A stretch of DNA of 64,000 bases from Calamus simplicifolius (taxonomy: Eukaryota; Streptophyta; Magnoliopsida; Arecales; Arecaceae), in NCBI GenBank assembly GCA_900491605.1, contig UESW01001787.1, forward strand, positions 165,334-229,333. Reading direction: 5' to 3'. The translations under genes were made by a program, and so were the position numbers. The notes under the pieces are model-generated. The model saw only the letters and a list, made by a program, of their open reading frames with translations. It was not told the origin of the DNA and did not search any database. The stretch's first letter is position 1; the number at the start of each line of letters is the position of its first letter. This document shows, piece after piece, positions 1-12,900 of the stretch.

Positions 1-1708
1 GAATATGAACCTGATTTAAAGAGGCACAAGTCTGATTATGATGAATCAGTTCTATCCAAAAGTAGAACCAGTAATGAGGAGATGAATGATGGTGCTTATG
101 TGAACACGGAAGTTGGCCTGCTGGATGCAACTTGTGTGTGTTTGAACGGTAGACTTGACTTTGCTCCTGTTAAGATCGAGCCAAATTTATGTTCAGATGG
201 ATTGAATCCTCATGTCAAAGCAGAGGACATGTCATCACTGCGATCTTTCTTTGAAGATAGTAGCTCCATTTCGAATGTTAATGTTCTTGCAAATCATCCT
301 GAAAGTTCGAAGTTTGTGAAAGTGGTAAAGTTAGCCAGGCACTCATGGATGAAGAACTGGGAGATTTTGCAAGATTGTGCCATTCGATTTCTGTGTGTAC
401 TTTCTTTAGACCGGTATGTATTTAGCAAGAACTGGATTCATTTACTGCAGAAGATAACCATGTTAATTTATTAATAAAATAGTCACTATATTCTTGATAT
501 TTTCTTGTACACTTGATTAGTTGTGTTTTGACTGGTCCTCCTGAGCTAATTTTCTTTGGCTACATCCAATAACTTTTTCATTGTCTCTTCTGTCATTCTT
601 CCTTGTAGCTTTGGAGATTATGTTTCCGACCAGGTTGTTGCCCCTGTTCGTGAAACTTGCGCTCAAGCTCTTGGTGCTGTTCTCAAGTACATGCATCCTT
701 CTTTAGTTCATAAAACATTGAAAATCTTACTGCAAATGCAGGTATATTTATATTTAATGATTGTCCTTTTCACTGATACCTAGATCCTCTCCTTATCATT
801 TCTTTTATTTTTCTTCAGCACAGGCAAGAATGGGAAGTTCGTCATGGGAGCCTTCTTGGAATAAAATATTTAGTTGCTGTTCGACGGGTATGAATTTGAA
901 TGCTATATCAGCTATTAATGATCCTTTTTTCTGACAATTCGTACTCTAATGTTTTATCCCAGAAATTTCTTTTTCCCATTTTTTAGTCCATTAACAGATT
1001 GATTATGTTGTTATTGTAGCTGTATAATTTATGATACAGCTTAGTGGCCAAGAAAATAAATATTGCTATAAATGCTTCACAACTGGCAAATGATTTTGAC
1101 AAAATTAGTAGTTAGCACATATGAATTTTTAATATCATTTTGTTCATCTGCAGTATAGTGGTGCACTCATATAAAGATAATTTTCATCAACTTTACTTCT
1201 TTTTTTTTTTTTAAAATTTTATACGACCTGCTTAATATTTTAACATGCCTAAAGGCATAGTAAATGTTTTGTTGAAGTTCTCATTGTTATCAAGACCACT
1301 TTTGAATTGCAGTTTCAATGCCTATAATAAACTGATAAGTAAGGCATACTAAGTGAATGGCACATCTCATTTAATTCTGAAACATCATGAATGAGTTCCA
1401 TTACTGATTTGATGTACAAGATTTACCGTGTTGTTTCTCATATATGAAATAATTTATATTTTGTTTTTGCTGCTAAAGTTCATATTTGATGTCCAGGAAA
1501 TGCTTCAAGATTTGCTATTTTATGTCCTACCTGCCTGTAGAGCTGGGCTGGAGGATCCAGATGATGATGTAAGGGCAGTTGCTGCTGAGGCATTGATACC
1601 TACTGCTGCAGCCATAGTCTCCCTTAATGACAAAACATTGCATTCAATTGTTATGTTGCTTTGGGATATTTTGCTTGACTTGGACGACCTCAGTCCATCA
1701 ACAAGCAG
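1..1708 (+). CDS. BTAF1: BTAF1 exons 1-4: HEAT-repeat N-terminal region (exon 1 cut by window edge)
   Basis: Four exons (1-413, 609-741, 819-887, 1497-1708) separated by short introns. Exon 1 reads in frame from base 1. The junction of exons 1 and 2 restores RFGDYVSDQVVAPVRETCAQ, a very conserved stretch of plant BTAF1, where helical HEAT repeats wrap TBP. Exon 4 holds a further HEAT-like helix pair with an acidic EDPDDDVRAVAAEAL segment. The acidic, low-conservation start of exon 1 is the usual variable linker between HEAT blocks. Short ORFs running past 413, 741 and 1708 are read-through into introns and are not separate genes. Confidence 0.93.
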
Positions 1709-4700
1709 GTACTTTCTCATCCATTATGATCATCTTTTTAAGCAATACTGTTTTATTGAAGAAGTGATATGGATAAGCTATTTAGAAGCTTAGTACAACT
1801 GGTTCAGGTTTTAAGAATTCGCACCAAATTTAGTTAATGTAGAAAAGGGAGCAAACTTTTAGATTGTGTGAGTAGGGCATCTATTTTTCTTTTTTTCCCC
1901 CTCTTGTTTATTTTTATTTATGATGCCATTTTCTCACCTTGACTAGGTCTGCCAGCATCAGCAGCCAAAAACTGAAGTAGGATTCATTTTATAATTTGGC
2001 CTCCATATTTATACTACCTATTTAATAGACATCAGAACTGGACTTTACTCGTGCATGCTTTCAAGCAATATCTATCATGTTCATGATTAAGGAATGAAAT
2101 AAGGGAGTGGAAAGGAAAAAAAAGTACTAAGATGAGTTTGTTGAAAGTGAAAAAGCAATAGAACTTGATGTATTTGGACATATTTAAACTATTTTACTTG
2201 TTCTGATATTAGACATAGTATTTTGCTAATTGTTATGAAGGATACCGACCAGCTTTTTAAAAATATTTTAAAAATAAATAAAATAATTTATATAAGCAAG
2301 ATTTATAGCATATAATAAAAAAAGGCTAAAAGAAATCATAATAATAGTATATTTAGCCTATTAATTTAATGGAAAGCCTCTTTTTTTTAAGCTGAAACTT
2401 GTAATCTTATATTATTTTTCTTCTTCTTTCTCAGGTGATAGCATAATTTTTGATGTTTAATCTCTTTGTCTTCTAATTTTTAGTTTCTTTATAGGATAAG
2501 GAAAATAATTATGTATGGGATGGTACATAATAAAATCAACGGTCTAAAAAATATAATAGATTTTTAAAAAATGTTACAAGTATAGCTTACAAAAAGAGGC
2601 ATGCCATTTTCGCATCTCAAATCAAATTAAAATTATACATTTTAACACCTTATATGCGTCCAAATAAAGCCACCTCGTCCAAGGTATAAGAAGCACCTAA
2701 CCTGCCTTAGGCATGGCATGCTTTGCGCCTTAAGTGTATCTTAGAATATAAGAAGTGTTTAATTCTTAGCACTTTGTGCTTTAGGTGCACCTTTGACAGC
2801 GCTGATATCGACTTGCACTGCATTTTACAGTAAAATGGAATCCTTCATGATCTGCAATCATGTTTCCAATAAAAATACAATTTAGGTTCATCCAAGCTTT
2901 GAGGATTTTATGGTACCTTGGATAAGTATACAATTTTATTTTTGGAAAGTGTTTCAATCATGAGTGGGCACTTTACCTGTAAAGAATTATTTATCTTGGA
3001 TGTTTACCTAATAATTTTTAAATAGAAACATGCTAGTGATTTACTTCTAAAAGTAGATCATCTGAGCACTTGTTATGTAGGCAGTATAACCTAAGGCCCT
3101 TTATACTACTGTTATGCTGCCAAACAACCAAAGATGGCCAAGGGATAAGTGTTATACCCTGTGGCTGCGTTTGGATGTTAAAAAGTTATTATAGGAATAG
3201 GGATATGAATTCCGTAAGAATAGCTTATTCCTTTTGTTATTCCAGATTTTGTTTGGATCAAAATCTGTTATTCCAGTGCAATTAATACAGTGTTATTCCA
3301 AATGATGTTTGGATGACATGGGAATAAACATGTATTCCAGTATAGATGAAGAATTTTTCTGAAATTCCAAAGATACCCCTTCCAATAAAAATGGTTTATC
3401 AATTTTTATTTTTAAAATGACTTGAATAAATTATATTTATTAATAAATAAGGTAATAAATTAATTACTATTCATAAAATAATATAAGAACATACTTAATA
3501 ATTTTTTTATATTAATAAAGGAAAAAAATAACATACTTAATTTATTATTTTTAATTAATAAATTTATTTAATTTTAAATTATATTATAAATAAATTTATT
3601 TAATTTATTTAATTTATTTAAATAACATAATAAATAAATTTATTTAATTTATTTAATTTAATTCCATCGATGCTCCTGGAATAGCTGCAGTGGGAATAGG
3701 AGCTATTCCATGGGGTACCATGGAATAAGGAATAGGAATAAAAAGGGTTGACTGGAATAGCCAGCCTCATGGGGCCCACTCTCCTTTTTCAGGGTGTTTG
3801 GGGGAATAAGCTGGAATAAGGCCCTATTCCAGGCTTTATTCCAGCATCCAAACGCTGCTGTGGGTATAAGTGGCTATAAGTGTGCTGAGTCAGAATAACT
3901 CTATTCCGCCAAATGGTGGAATAGAGTTATATCATTGAATAGAGAAAACTTATTCCTTTCAATTACCTTGTTACCTCTATCCACTTTATCTAACCAGAAA
4001 GTAGGAGGGTAATTTTGTCTTTGTGAAAAACTCCATGTATGCCACTAAATCTAATGTACTTTATTCCTTCACTTATCCATGCTCTTACCTTTCCAGTCAA
4101 ATGCCAGAAAACCCTTTTTCCATGGTATAAATCCTATCCCTTCAGAGTGTAAGTCATACAGGACAAACCTAAGGAATCTAAGAATTAGTGCCACACAAAC
4201 ATGATAAACCCTGGTCCAAACTTATGCCAACTTAAAACGCTATTAATGTAGATATCTGAAAATATAATGCCATGCAACACTAAACAGCAATCTGAAATTA
4301 AAATCAAGAAACTATCAGAAGTATTGAAAATTACCAGAATTTTTTGAAGGATGCAAAGCAATGGATCTTCATTTGATAGGTGAATATGCTACAATTACCA
4401 TCCTGATCAAGTCTTTTCCTGTTTCCTGCTTGTAGATTGTGTAGCTTTTCTAGAAGCAAAGAAAGAGGGCTGACAGATCTGCAAAAGTTGCAGATCAGAT
4501 TAGACTCTTACATATTAGGTTTTATACAGATCAAGACCTGAAATAGGTGCTGATTGATGGTTGTAGAGTGACTTCTATGGGAGTGGTAACAAGGGTAAAG
4601 GGTGATTTCTTTAGGCTGTAATGTGGCAGGAGTAAAGAAAAAAAGAAAACAGAAATGCAGCAAGGGGATATTTTCACGAAGGAAGAAGTGGAAACAAACT

Positions 4701-7700
4701 GATTTCGGACTAATTCATTACTGTATCAGTCTGAAGGGCCTCTCACTGATATTCTATGCTGCATTTGTGATCGCTGTCGTTGGTGGTCAAAAATAAAACC
4801 TATTCACTACTATAGCTAATGGTGAATTGGGATCGTATCCTCGGGGAGCAAGGACAATTATTTCACGAAAGAGAAAAAAAAATATTATAAAAGATTATAA
4901 TAAGAATAGCGGTTATTAAAAAATAATAACTAATTAATTAACGAAATTCAAATAGCAGGAGAAGCAATCCAGGAATCCGAATCCACCATGCAAACAAGTT
5001 TTATCTTCTTTTTTAATGTTGCAATAGTAATAATTTTTGTAAATTTAAAATTAGAATAATTTATCTCTTGTTAGGCACGGACCGTATAAGGAGATCACGA
5101 CACGTCCGCTTAGAGTATAAACTATCTAATAATTGTAAGGTAAAGGGTCTAATCTATTATACTACGATTTGTCTCTCTTAGGCATGTACCGTATTCTGAG
5201 ATCACGGTACGTCGATAGAAGGTACAGGTTGTGTATGCCAGATCAAAACCTCAATCGAAAAAATAACTCAAAAGATATAATAAAGAAGAGCATACTTTTT
5301 ATTGCATAGAAATTAAGAACAAAAAGAAAGATAAAACCTGATTACAGGTTTCATCATCATCCCAAGTTGAAGGAATCTAGCAACGCATTGCTGCTGCCAG
5401 CATCCCCTCCATAATTTTTCTCCTAGGCGTAAATACAATAATCTAAATAAAAGAAGAATAAAAGAGCTTTGTAGACTTCTTCCAACTATAATCTAGCAAA
5501 TACAATAATCTAGCAACGCATTGCCTGAAGTCCTTTTATAGCTCATCTAGGGTTTTCTTCTAGTCAAGTTGGAGTCCATCGGCGCTCAAGATTGTACAGA
5601 TATCATGAGAAAATTTCTTAGCCATTCGTTCAGCATCATCTGCCTTAATTTGCATCAAAATCATGCAAAATCATCTCTTTCTTTCTTTTTGGGCAAACTG
5701 AGTCCTGATTTGAGTGCCATCTGCATCGTTGGACTCCAAAAATTGAACTCTTTCCATCGGCTCCTTTTCTGTAAACATCCATAAAAAGTATCAATTCTTA
5801 ATAAATTTAAAGTAATTAATATTTATTTAATGGTTAAATTGGGATAATAAATAGACTTATCACACCCCCAACTTAATCATTGCTAGTCCCTTAGCAATGT
5901 AATTAAAATAAAACCATACGCCACTAAGATTTTCTTTTGCAAAATTAAATCTAGGCTTAAGGTTGAAAGAAGATAGCCAGTATTACTAAGTATTGAGTTT
6001 TTGAAGTAAATTTTGCTGTCAGAACTATCAGAAACTTTCTTAAAGTTCATCTATAGATCTACATCACTTATGTTTGTGATGGCTAACTTAGCATTTCGGT
6101 ACTAGCTTGTAAGAAACAATGGTATCTTCGCTTATCACTTTGATCAATTTTTTATACACCTCAAATTAAGCACATGACCTGAGGTAGCTTTCACACTGCC
6201 TGATATATATTATTTATTTATTTATTTATTTATTTTAATTTTTTAGCGATATCTTCATATTGCCCATTTTTGACGCGAACAACAACGCTTACTTAGGCGA
6301 AGATGCCCGGTTACTCGATGGAAAACCAATGTTTAGACTTATATATATATATATTATTTTTTATTAGATAGGTAGCTCTTTCCTTAAATTCAAGTTTCTC
6401 TCGTTGGGGTGTATATCAATTACCAATTTTTAGTAATAATTAAATCTCCAATTGACCTTACAACTAATACCTAATTACCTCGTCAGTGTGCATGTGCAAT
6501 GGAAGTGCTAGTAGCCTTTAGATGACCTAAGTAGGTTATTAAAAGTTTGATCAACTAGTCTACTCCTTGGCTCTCTACAGTAATTAGCCAATACTTTCTA
6601 ACTCTATTACCTTTTTTCTAGTCAATTTTGCTCAAGAATTTCTTCATAGCACAAAAATTTTAAAATTTTTGAAAAAATGCCAAGGTGTTTTCAAAATATT
6701 TTTCAAAAAGGTTTTTTTACCCCCCAACTTAATTCTCATTGTCCTCAATGAGTAAGGAAGAATAAAACAAGAAGAAACACCACCTGGACGAGATATGCCT
6801 CGTGTAATGTTAGGAGTGACCGTGCTTCAACCAGACGTTATGGCTCACTTTGATTACCATTATCAAGGAGTTTGATGGTCTCTTCCTTTACTACTTACTT
6901 CATGGTTGGTTTAAGTTTTCTTTGGAGATCTCTTATAGGCTTGGTTTTCTTCCTTAAGTGAATCCTATGTTGAATGATCGAGAGGCTAATCCCTTTTATG
7001 TTAGCCATGGTCCATCCTAACGCTTCTTTATTCTCATTCAATAGTTTTCCTTCTTGTGAGGAGTCTAGATCGGTTGAAATAATCACAGGTAGGGTTTCTG
7101 ATGGACCTAGATATGCATAGTTGAGATGCTTGGGAAGTGGTTTCAGTTCTAATTTGGGTGCTTCCTTTATTGATTGTTTGGGTAATGGTTCATGTACTTT
7201 CTTTAGTGGTCCAGTTGGAAGTTTCTATCTTGATTTTTTATCAATTATAGCAACCTCATTAATTTGCTCCCCATCTTGGTTTATGCAGGTTTCTAGGTCA
7301 AGCTTTTCATCACTAAGGTCAATTGGATCATAAACAGTATCCTGAACATAATTTGAGTCGCTCGTTTGATGTGTATTGGTAATGTTAAAAATATTAAGAT
7401 CAATTGACATATTCCCAAAGAGAGTTTCATTAATCTATTTCGACAATTAATTAGGGCATTAGCTGTGGCCAAAAATGGTCTACCTAAAATAATTGGGATG
7501 TAGCTTTTTGGGTTTGTCACCGATTCAGTTTCTAAAATCACAAAGTCCAATGGGTAGATAAAGTTACCAACTTTGATCCATACATCCTACTATTCCCTTG
7601 GGTACTTTCAAAGAGTGATCAGCTAGTTGTATGATCATTTTCGTAGGCTTTAGTTCTCCTAACCCTAGTTGCTCATATATAGAGTATGACAATATATTAA

Positions 7701-9957
7701 CACTTGCTCCTAAGTCTAATAGAGCCCTATTTATGAGGGTATTCTCCATAATGCATGAAATAGTGGGTGATCCTGGATCTTTGTATTTTACTGGCATATG
7801 GTTTGATAGATAAGAGCTCACACTGGCTGCCAAAAAGGCTTTCTTGGGCACATTGATGGTCTTCTTTTTGGTACATAAATCCTTAAGAAATTTGGCATAG
7901 GCCGGAACCTGTTGGATCGTGTCCAGTAAGGGGATGTTCACTTTAACTTGTTTAAAGACCTCTAAAATCTTATCAAATTGGGCTGCATTTTGATTGGACT
8001 TAAGTTTATTTGGGAATGGTGCTACAACCTTAATTTTTTGTTTATCTTCTTTTGACATGGGCTCAGCTGGTGGGTTAAGCATTATATTAGACTCTAATGC
8101 CTCAGATGTTTCGGGCTGATCCAGCTCAATAAGTTGTTCAAGTGGTGGGACTTCTAATTCTTCTTCTTCATATGTATCCACCTGATTATCTATTTGTTTC
8201 TCAGATCTTAATGTATGAATAACACTTAGTTGGTTAACTTGGGCTCCTTGTTTTGTCCTTGGATGTTTAGGTCCATAGGATTACCTTCGGGCTGACTCGG
8301 TAGCTTACCCCAATTCCTTTACTGAATGTTGTGGCTAATTGACCTATCTGGGTTTCTAATTTTGCAATGGATTGTGTGTGAGTGAAGAAGATGAGTATTC
8401 ATTTCTAGCCCTTTCAATGCTTGTAACATTCTCTTCGAAAGTAGGATCATAATTACTTGGTGAATGTTGAGGAGCACTTGGATATTGGGAATACGACATG
8501 CTTTTAAATTGGGTCTCTTGATGGTTAGGCCTAATTGATGTTGGACTGATGATAGGTTAGGGTTTCCATGAAAAATTTGGGTGATTTTGCCACGTAGGAT
8601 TGTAAGTATTTGAATATGACCATTTTCTGGTCTAGGAGCCATTCGGGTTTGGGCTTGATAGGCTTGCTCTTGAATAAGCCAGAAAATTGGTATGCGGCTG
8701 GACATTCACCTATAGAATGAGTCGGACTCGAACAGATTATACAAACCTCATGTATTTGAGTAGATGGGGAAGATGTATTTCCAACTTGTAGAATTTGATC
8801 AAGTTTTTAGGATAGTTCATCAATTTTGATAGAGATGTCTATAGACTGACTATGTTGTATATTCCCCCTCTCTTAGGTTCTGTGGGAGGATCTCTACAGG
8901 CAGCAGACATGTGGTACCAGGAATTTTCACTTAGAGTTTTAAAAAGCTGCCATGCCTCATGTTCATTTTTTTTAGCATAAATGTTCCTCCACATGAGGCA
9001 TCCACCATTTGTCGATGCCTTTTTGACAATCCATCATAAAGCATTGAACTAACTGTCATTTAGGTATTGCATGGTGCGGACATTTTCTAGTTAATTCTTT
9101 TAATCTCTCCTACGTTTCATGAAACATTTCTCCCTCTAACTGAGAAAAATTGGTTATGGCTTTTCTAATTTGATTCGTTTTTCCTATAGGAAAGTATTTC
9201 TTAAGAAATTCCCTCTGAAGTTGGTCCCAAGTTGAAATTATAATGTCTAGTGAATTTAACCAATACTTGGCTCTATCTTTTAGGGAGAAATGGAATAACT
9301 TAAGCCTAAGTGCCTTATTGGAGAAATTTTGAATCTTGACAGTTGTGCAAATTTCCAAAATTCATCTAAGTGTTTGTAGGGATCCTCATTTGTAAGTCCA
9401 TAGAAAGATGGTAACATTTGAATTACACTTGACTTAATTTTTATTGGACAGCCTCTACTGGAGGCACTTGAATGCAGTGAGAGTAGGTATACCTTGAAGG
9501 AGTGAAATACTCTTTTAACTGTCGTGGTGGATTATTTTCGTTATTAGGATCCATAATTCTGAGTCTGTTTTCTCTAAAAGTTCTTTCTATCTCAGATTTA
9601 AGGGTATAAGGTTGGGTTGTAACGAACGGCGACCAAACATAATAACTAAATCAACCAGAGCAAACTTGGCTAGCTTTTATCTGACTCTCACTTATGTCTC
9701 GATCTCTGAGATAAAAATAACTAACAAAATTTAATGAACTAGTGCTCAATAAGTAATATCTAATCATGCTTATTGTGATTAAATAAGTAACTTAATTAAA
9801 ATTTTAAATATATGCATAATAAACACCTTCTTCAAAGACCATTGTGTAACTGAAATAAAGAGAGAGAGGCTTCCAGTTTCGATCTGTGCCAGAATGGTGG
9901 AAGAGGTAAGCGAATCTCATTTGATTAGTTTAAAGCAAACAGTAATTCAGTTTTTAT

Positions 9958-9989
<32 letters not shown>

Positions 9990-12900
9990 AGAAGAGAAAG
10001 AAGAAGATTCTAAAGAAAATATCCTAAAAGATTCTTAGAACTAAGAGCAATGAATAATTTAATTAAGGTTTAATAATTCTTAGCAATCAAGTTAACAAAG
10101 ATTAGACTCTCTACTCTAGGTTTATCCTAGATCTAGACAGCTCCTAACTTCCAAGATCACCTTGGAGCCTTCCAAGTCAAAAATTAGCTGATCAACTAGC
10201 CAGTTAAGGGTAAGGTCAGTGAAGTCCCCTTGTTGCTTACTAGGTAAACGAACATAACCAATTAAGTAACCACTTTCCTTTCCTTTTCTAGACATCAGTT
10301 AAGCAGTCAATCTCGACCCGGTCCAACTCTTTTGGGTGCTTTGTCCTATTGAGCTCGAGTTCCTTAGGGGCTGATGTCTAGTTAATTTTAGAGTTAAAGG
10401 TTTGGGTTAATGCAAAATGAAGGATGTGGTTTGTGGGCCAAGGAAGGATGGATGAAATCCCCACCTTATCTTGATTAGGGGTTTGTGCCCTTAAAGTTAA
10501 TTATGAAAATGCTATTCAACAAGCAGATCTCCACCTCTTGAAATTATCAAACAAAATTAATCTAATTACTTTTTTTTTAAAGATTTTTGTGATTAGGTTT
10601 CTAATTTCCTAATAAATTATGAGATGTTAATGGAAGAATTTTGAGTTTTGCAGAAAATAAATTTACCTAAGTCAATCTAAGCATAGAAATAAAATAATTA
10701 TTTTGTTTATATATTTAGTTATATTTATATCTTTTTTTGTTTTGTTTTCTTAAATTAATTATTTTTATGGAAGTTGTCTTAGGGTTTTATTTAATGTTCT
10801 TTTAAGGTAAGTTAATTAAAAGGAAAAGTTGATTAGGTTAAAAGTGGATTTGTGATGAGAAGGAAAGTAATTTTTTTATGTTAAAAATAAAATAAAAAAC
10901 TAACAATTAAGGTAACTATATAAAAAATAATAATAAGCTAAAGAGAGCAATAACTATTCAATAAAAATGAATTTTTTTTACTCTTTTCTTTTATATAGAA
11001 GCAAGAATAATAATGAAACAATAAAAAAATAAAAAAGGAATAAAATTAAGAAAAAAAATTCGTAATTTTTTTTTATTTTTTTTGAAGTAATCGTGCCTGG
11101 ATCCCCGGCAACGGCGCCAAAATTTGATCGCTGTCGTTGGCGGTCAAAAATAAAACCTACTCACTACTATAGCTAATGTGAATCGGGATCGTATCCTCGG
11201 GGATCAAGTGCAATTATTTCACGAAAGAGAAAAGAAAAATTTATCTATAAAAGATTATAATAAGAATAGCGGTTATTAAAAGATAATAACTAATTAATTA
11301 ACAAAATTCAAATAGCAGGAGAAGCAATCCAGGAATCCGAATCCACCATGCAAACAAGTTTTATCTCCTTTTTTTAATGTTGCAATAGTAATAATTTTTA
11401 TCAATTTAAAATTAGAATAATTTATCTTTTGTCAGGCACGAACCGTATTAGGAGATCACGGCACGTCCGCTTAGAGTATAAACTATCTAATAATTGCAAG
11501 GTAAAGGGTCTAATCTATTATACTATGATCAGTCTCTCTTAGGCACGTACCGTATCTAAGATCACGGTACGTCGATAGAAGGTACAGGCCGTGTATGCCA
11601 GATCAAAATCTCAATCGAAAAAATAACTCAAAAGATATAATAAGAAGAGCATAATTTTTATTGCATAAAAATTAAGAACAAAAAGAAAGATAAAACCTGA
11701 TTACAGGCTTCATCATCATCCCAAGTTGAAGGAATCTAGCCACGCATTGCTGCTGCCAGCATCCCCTCCATAATTTTCCTCTCCCAGGCCTAAATATAAT
11801 AATCTAAATAAAAGAAGAATAAAAAGAGCTTTGTAGAAACTCTTCTCCCAACTACTGCCTGAAGTCCTTTTATAGAGCTCGTCTAGGATTTTTCTAGTCA
11901 AAGTTGGAGTCCATCGGGCGCTCAAGATCGTTCAGATATCATGAGAAAATTTTTCAGCCATCCGTTCAGCATCACCTGTCTTAATTTGCATCGAAAATCA
12001 TACGAAATCATCTTTTTCTTTTTTTTGGGCAAACCGAGTCCTGATTTGAGTGCCATCTGCATCGTTGGACTCCAAAAATTGAACTCTTTCCATCTATAGG
12101 CTTTTTTCTACAAACATCCATAAAAAGTATCAATTCTTAATAAATTTAAAGTAATTAATATTTATTTTAATGGTTAAATTAGGATAATAAACAGACTTAT
12201 CAATTTGCAAAGAAAAATTTGATTTCATTGATGGAAAATTCTGCACATGAAGTTCATGAAAAACTAAAAAACAAAATAAGCCTTCAAAAAGGCACAGTAC
12301 TGTAGCTTTGCTATTCATGCTGCAGTACACTGAACAATAACCCTCCTCTTTTTTTAATCTTAAAATGACTAGACAAGTCACTTGAATACAGTTCCTTTCG
12401 CATGATACTAAACAAAACATGGCTAAAATAGAATATATAATTAAAATAAAAATGACACTGAGACCCAATGCTTGACACACTCCACTGATGCTTGATGATA
12501 TTCATGAAGCTCCTGTCATGGTGCGAGGTCATTCAAGTCATTCCAAAGGCTTGGATGTTTCTTTGCTTTCCTTGCATAAACTTGAACTTGTTGAAATCCC
12601 CATCGGTAAGCCTTCAAATTTTATTTTGCCTACCTAATGCTTCAGGAGGCTCATGATGACTCTTGATTGCTTCTAGCATGACAAATCTTGAAAGTTAAAT
12701 TATTCTTGTGGGACTTTCATATTTGAATGACATGTATCAACGCTTGACTGATGAACTGGGCTTGTGCTAGTGGTTATTCTCCTCCAACAAACAGAGGTTT
12801 TGGGTTCAGATCTTAGGTGGTGCATCCTCATGTATTTGGACAGAGGTAATTAATTGTGGTGTGGGTAGCCTCTCTCCCTTTCTCTTAAAAGATTCATTAA

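Larger units (their letters stand above)
4768..12202 (-). mobile_element. Non-autonomous Ty3/gypsy LTR retrotransposon inside BTAF1 intron 4
   Basis: Two LTRs (4768-5862 and 11125-12202) both begin TGATCGCTGTCG and end ACTTATCA. A perfect 5-bp target duplication ATTTG lies at 4763-4767 and 12203-12207. The element reads on the minus strand: the primer-binding site is next to the right LTR and a purine-rich tract next to the left. It is antisense to BTAF1, which avoids sense-strand poly(A) signals in the host transcript. Gag and protease remnants and only the first part of reverse transcriptase survive. The RT core, RNase H and integrase are missing, so it cannot move itself. The gag-protease signature and tRNA-Asp-type primer site point to the Athila/Diaspora side of Ty3 (inference). 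Confidence 0.92.

Noticed and set aside
5569..5784. Short plus-strand ORF near the left Ty3 LTR
   Set aside because: It lies inside the LTR and is an artefact of the repeat. The same sequence occurs near 11900-12100.
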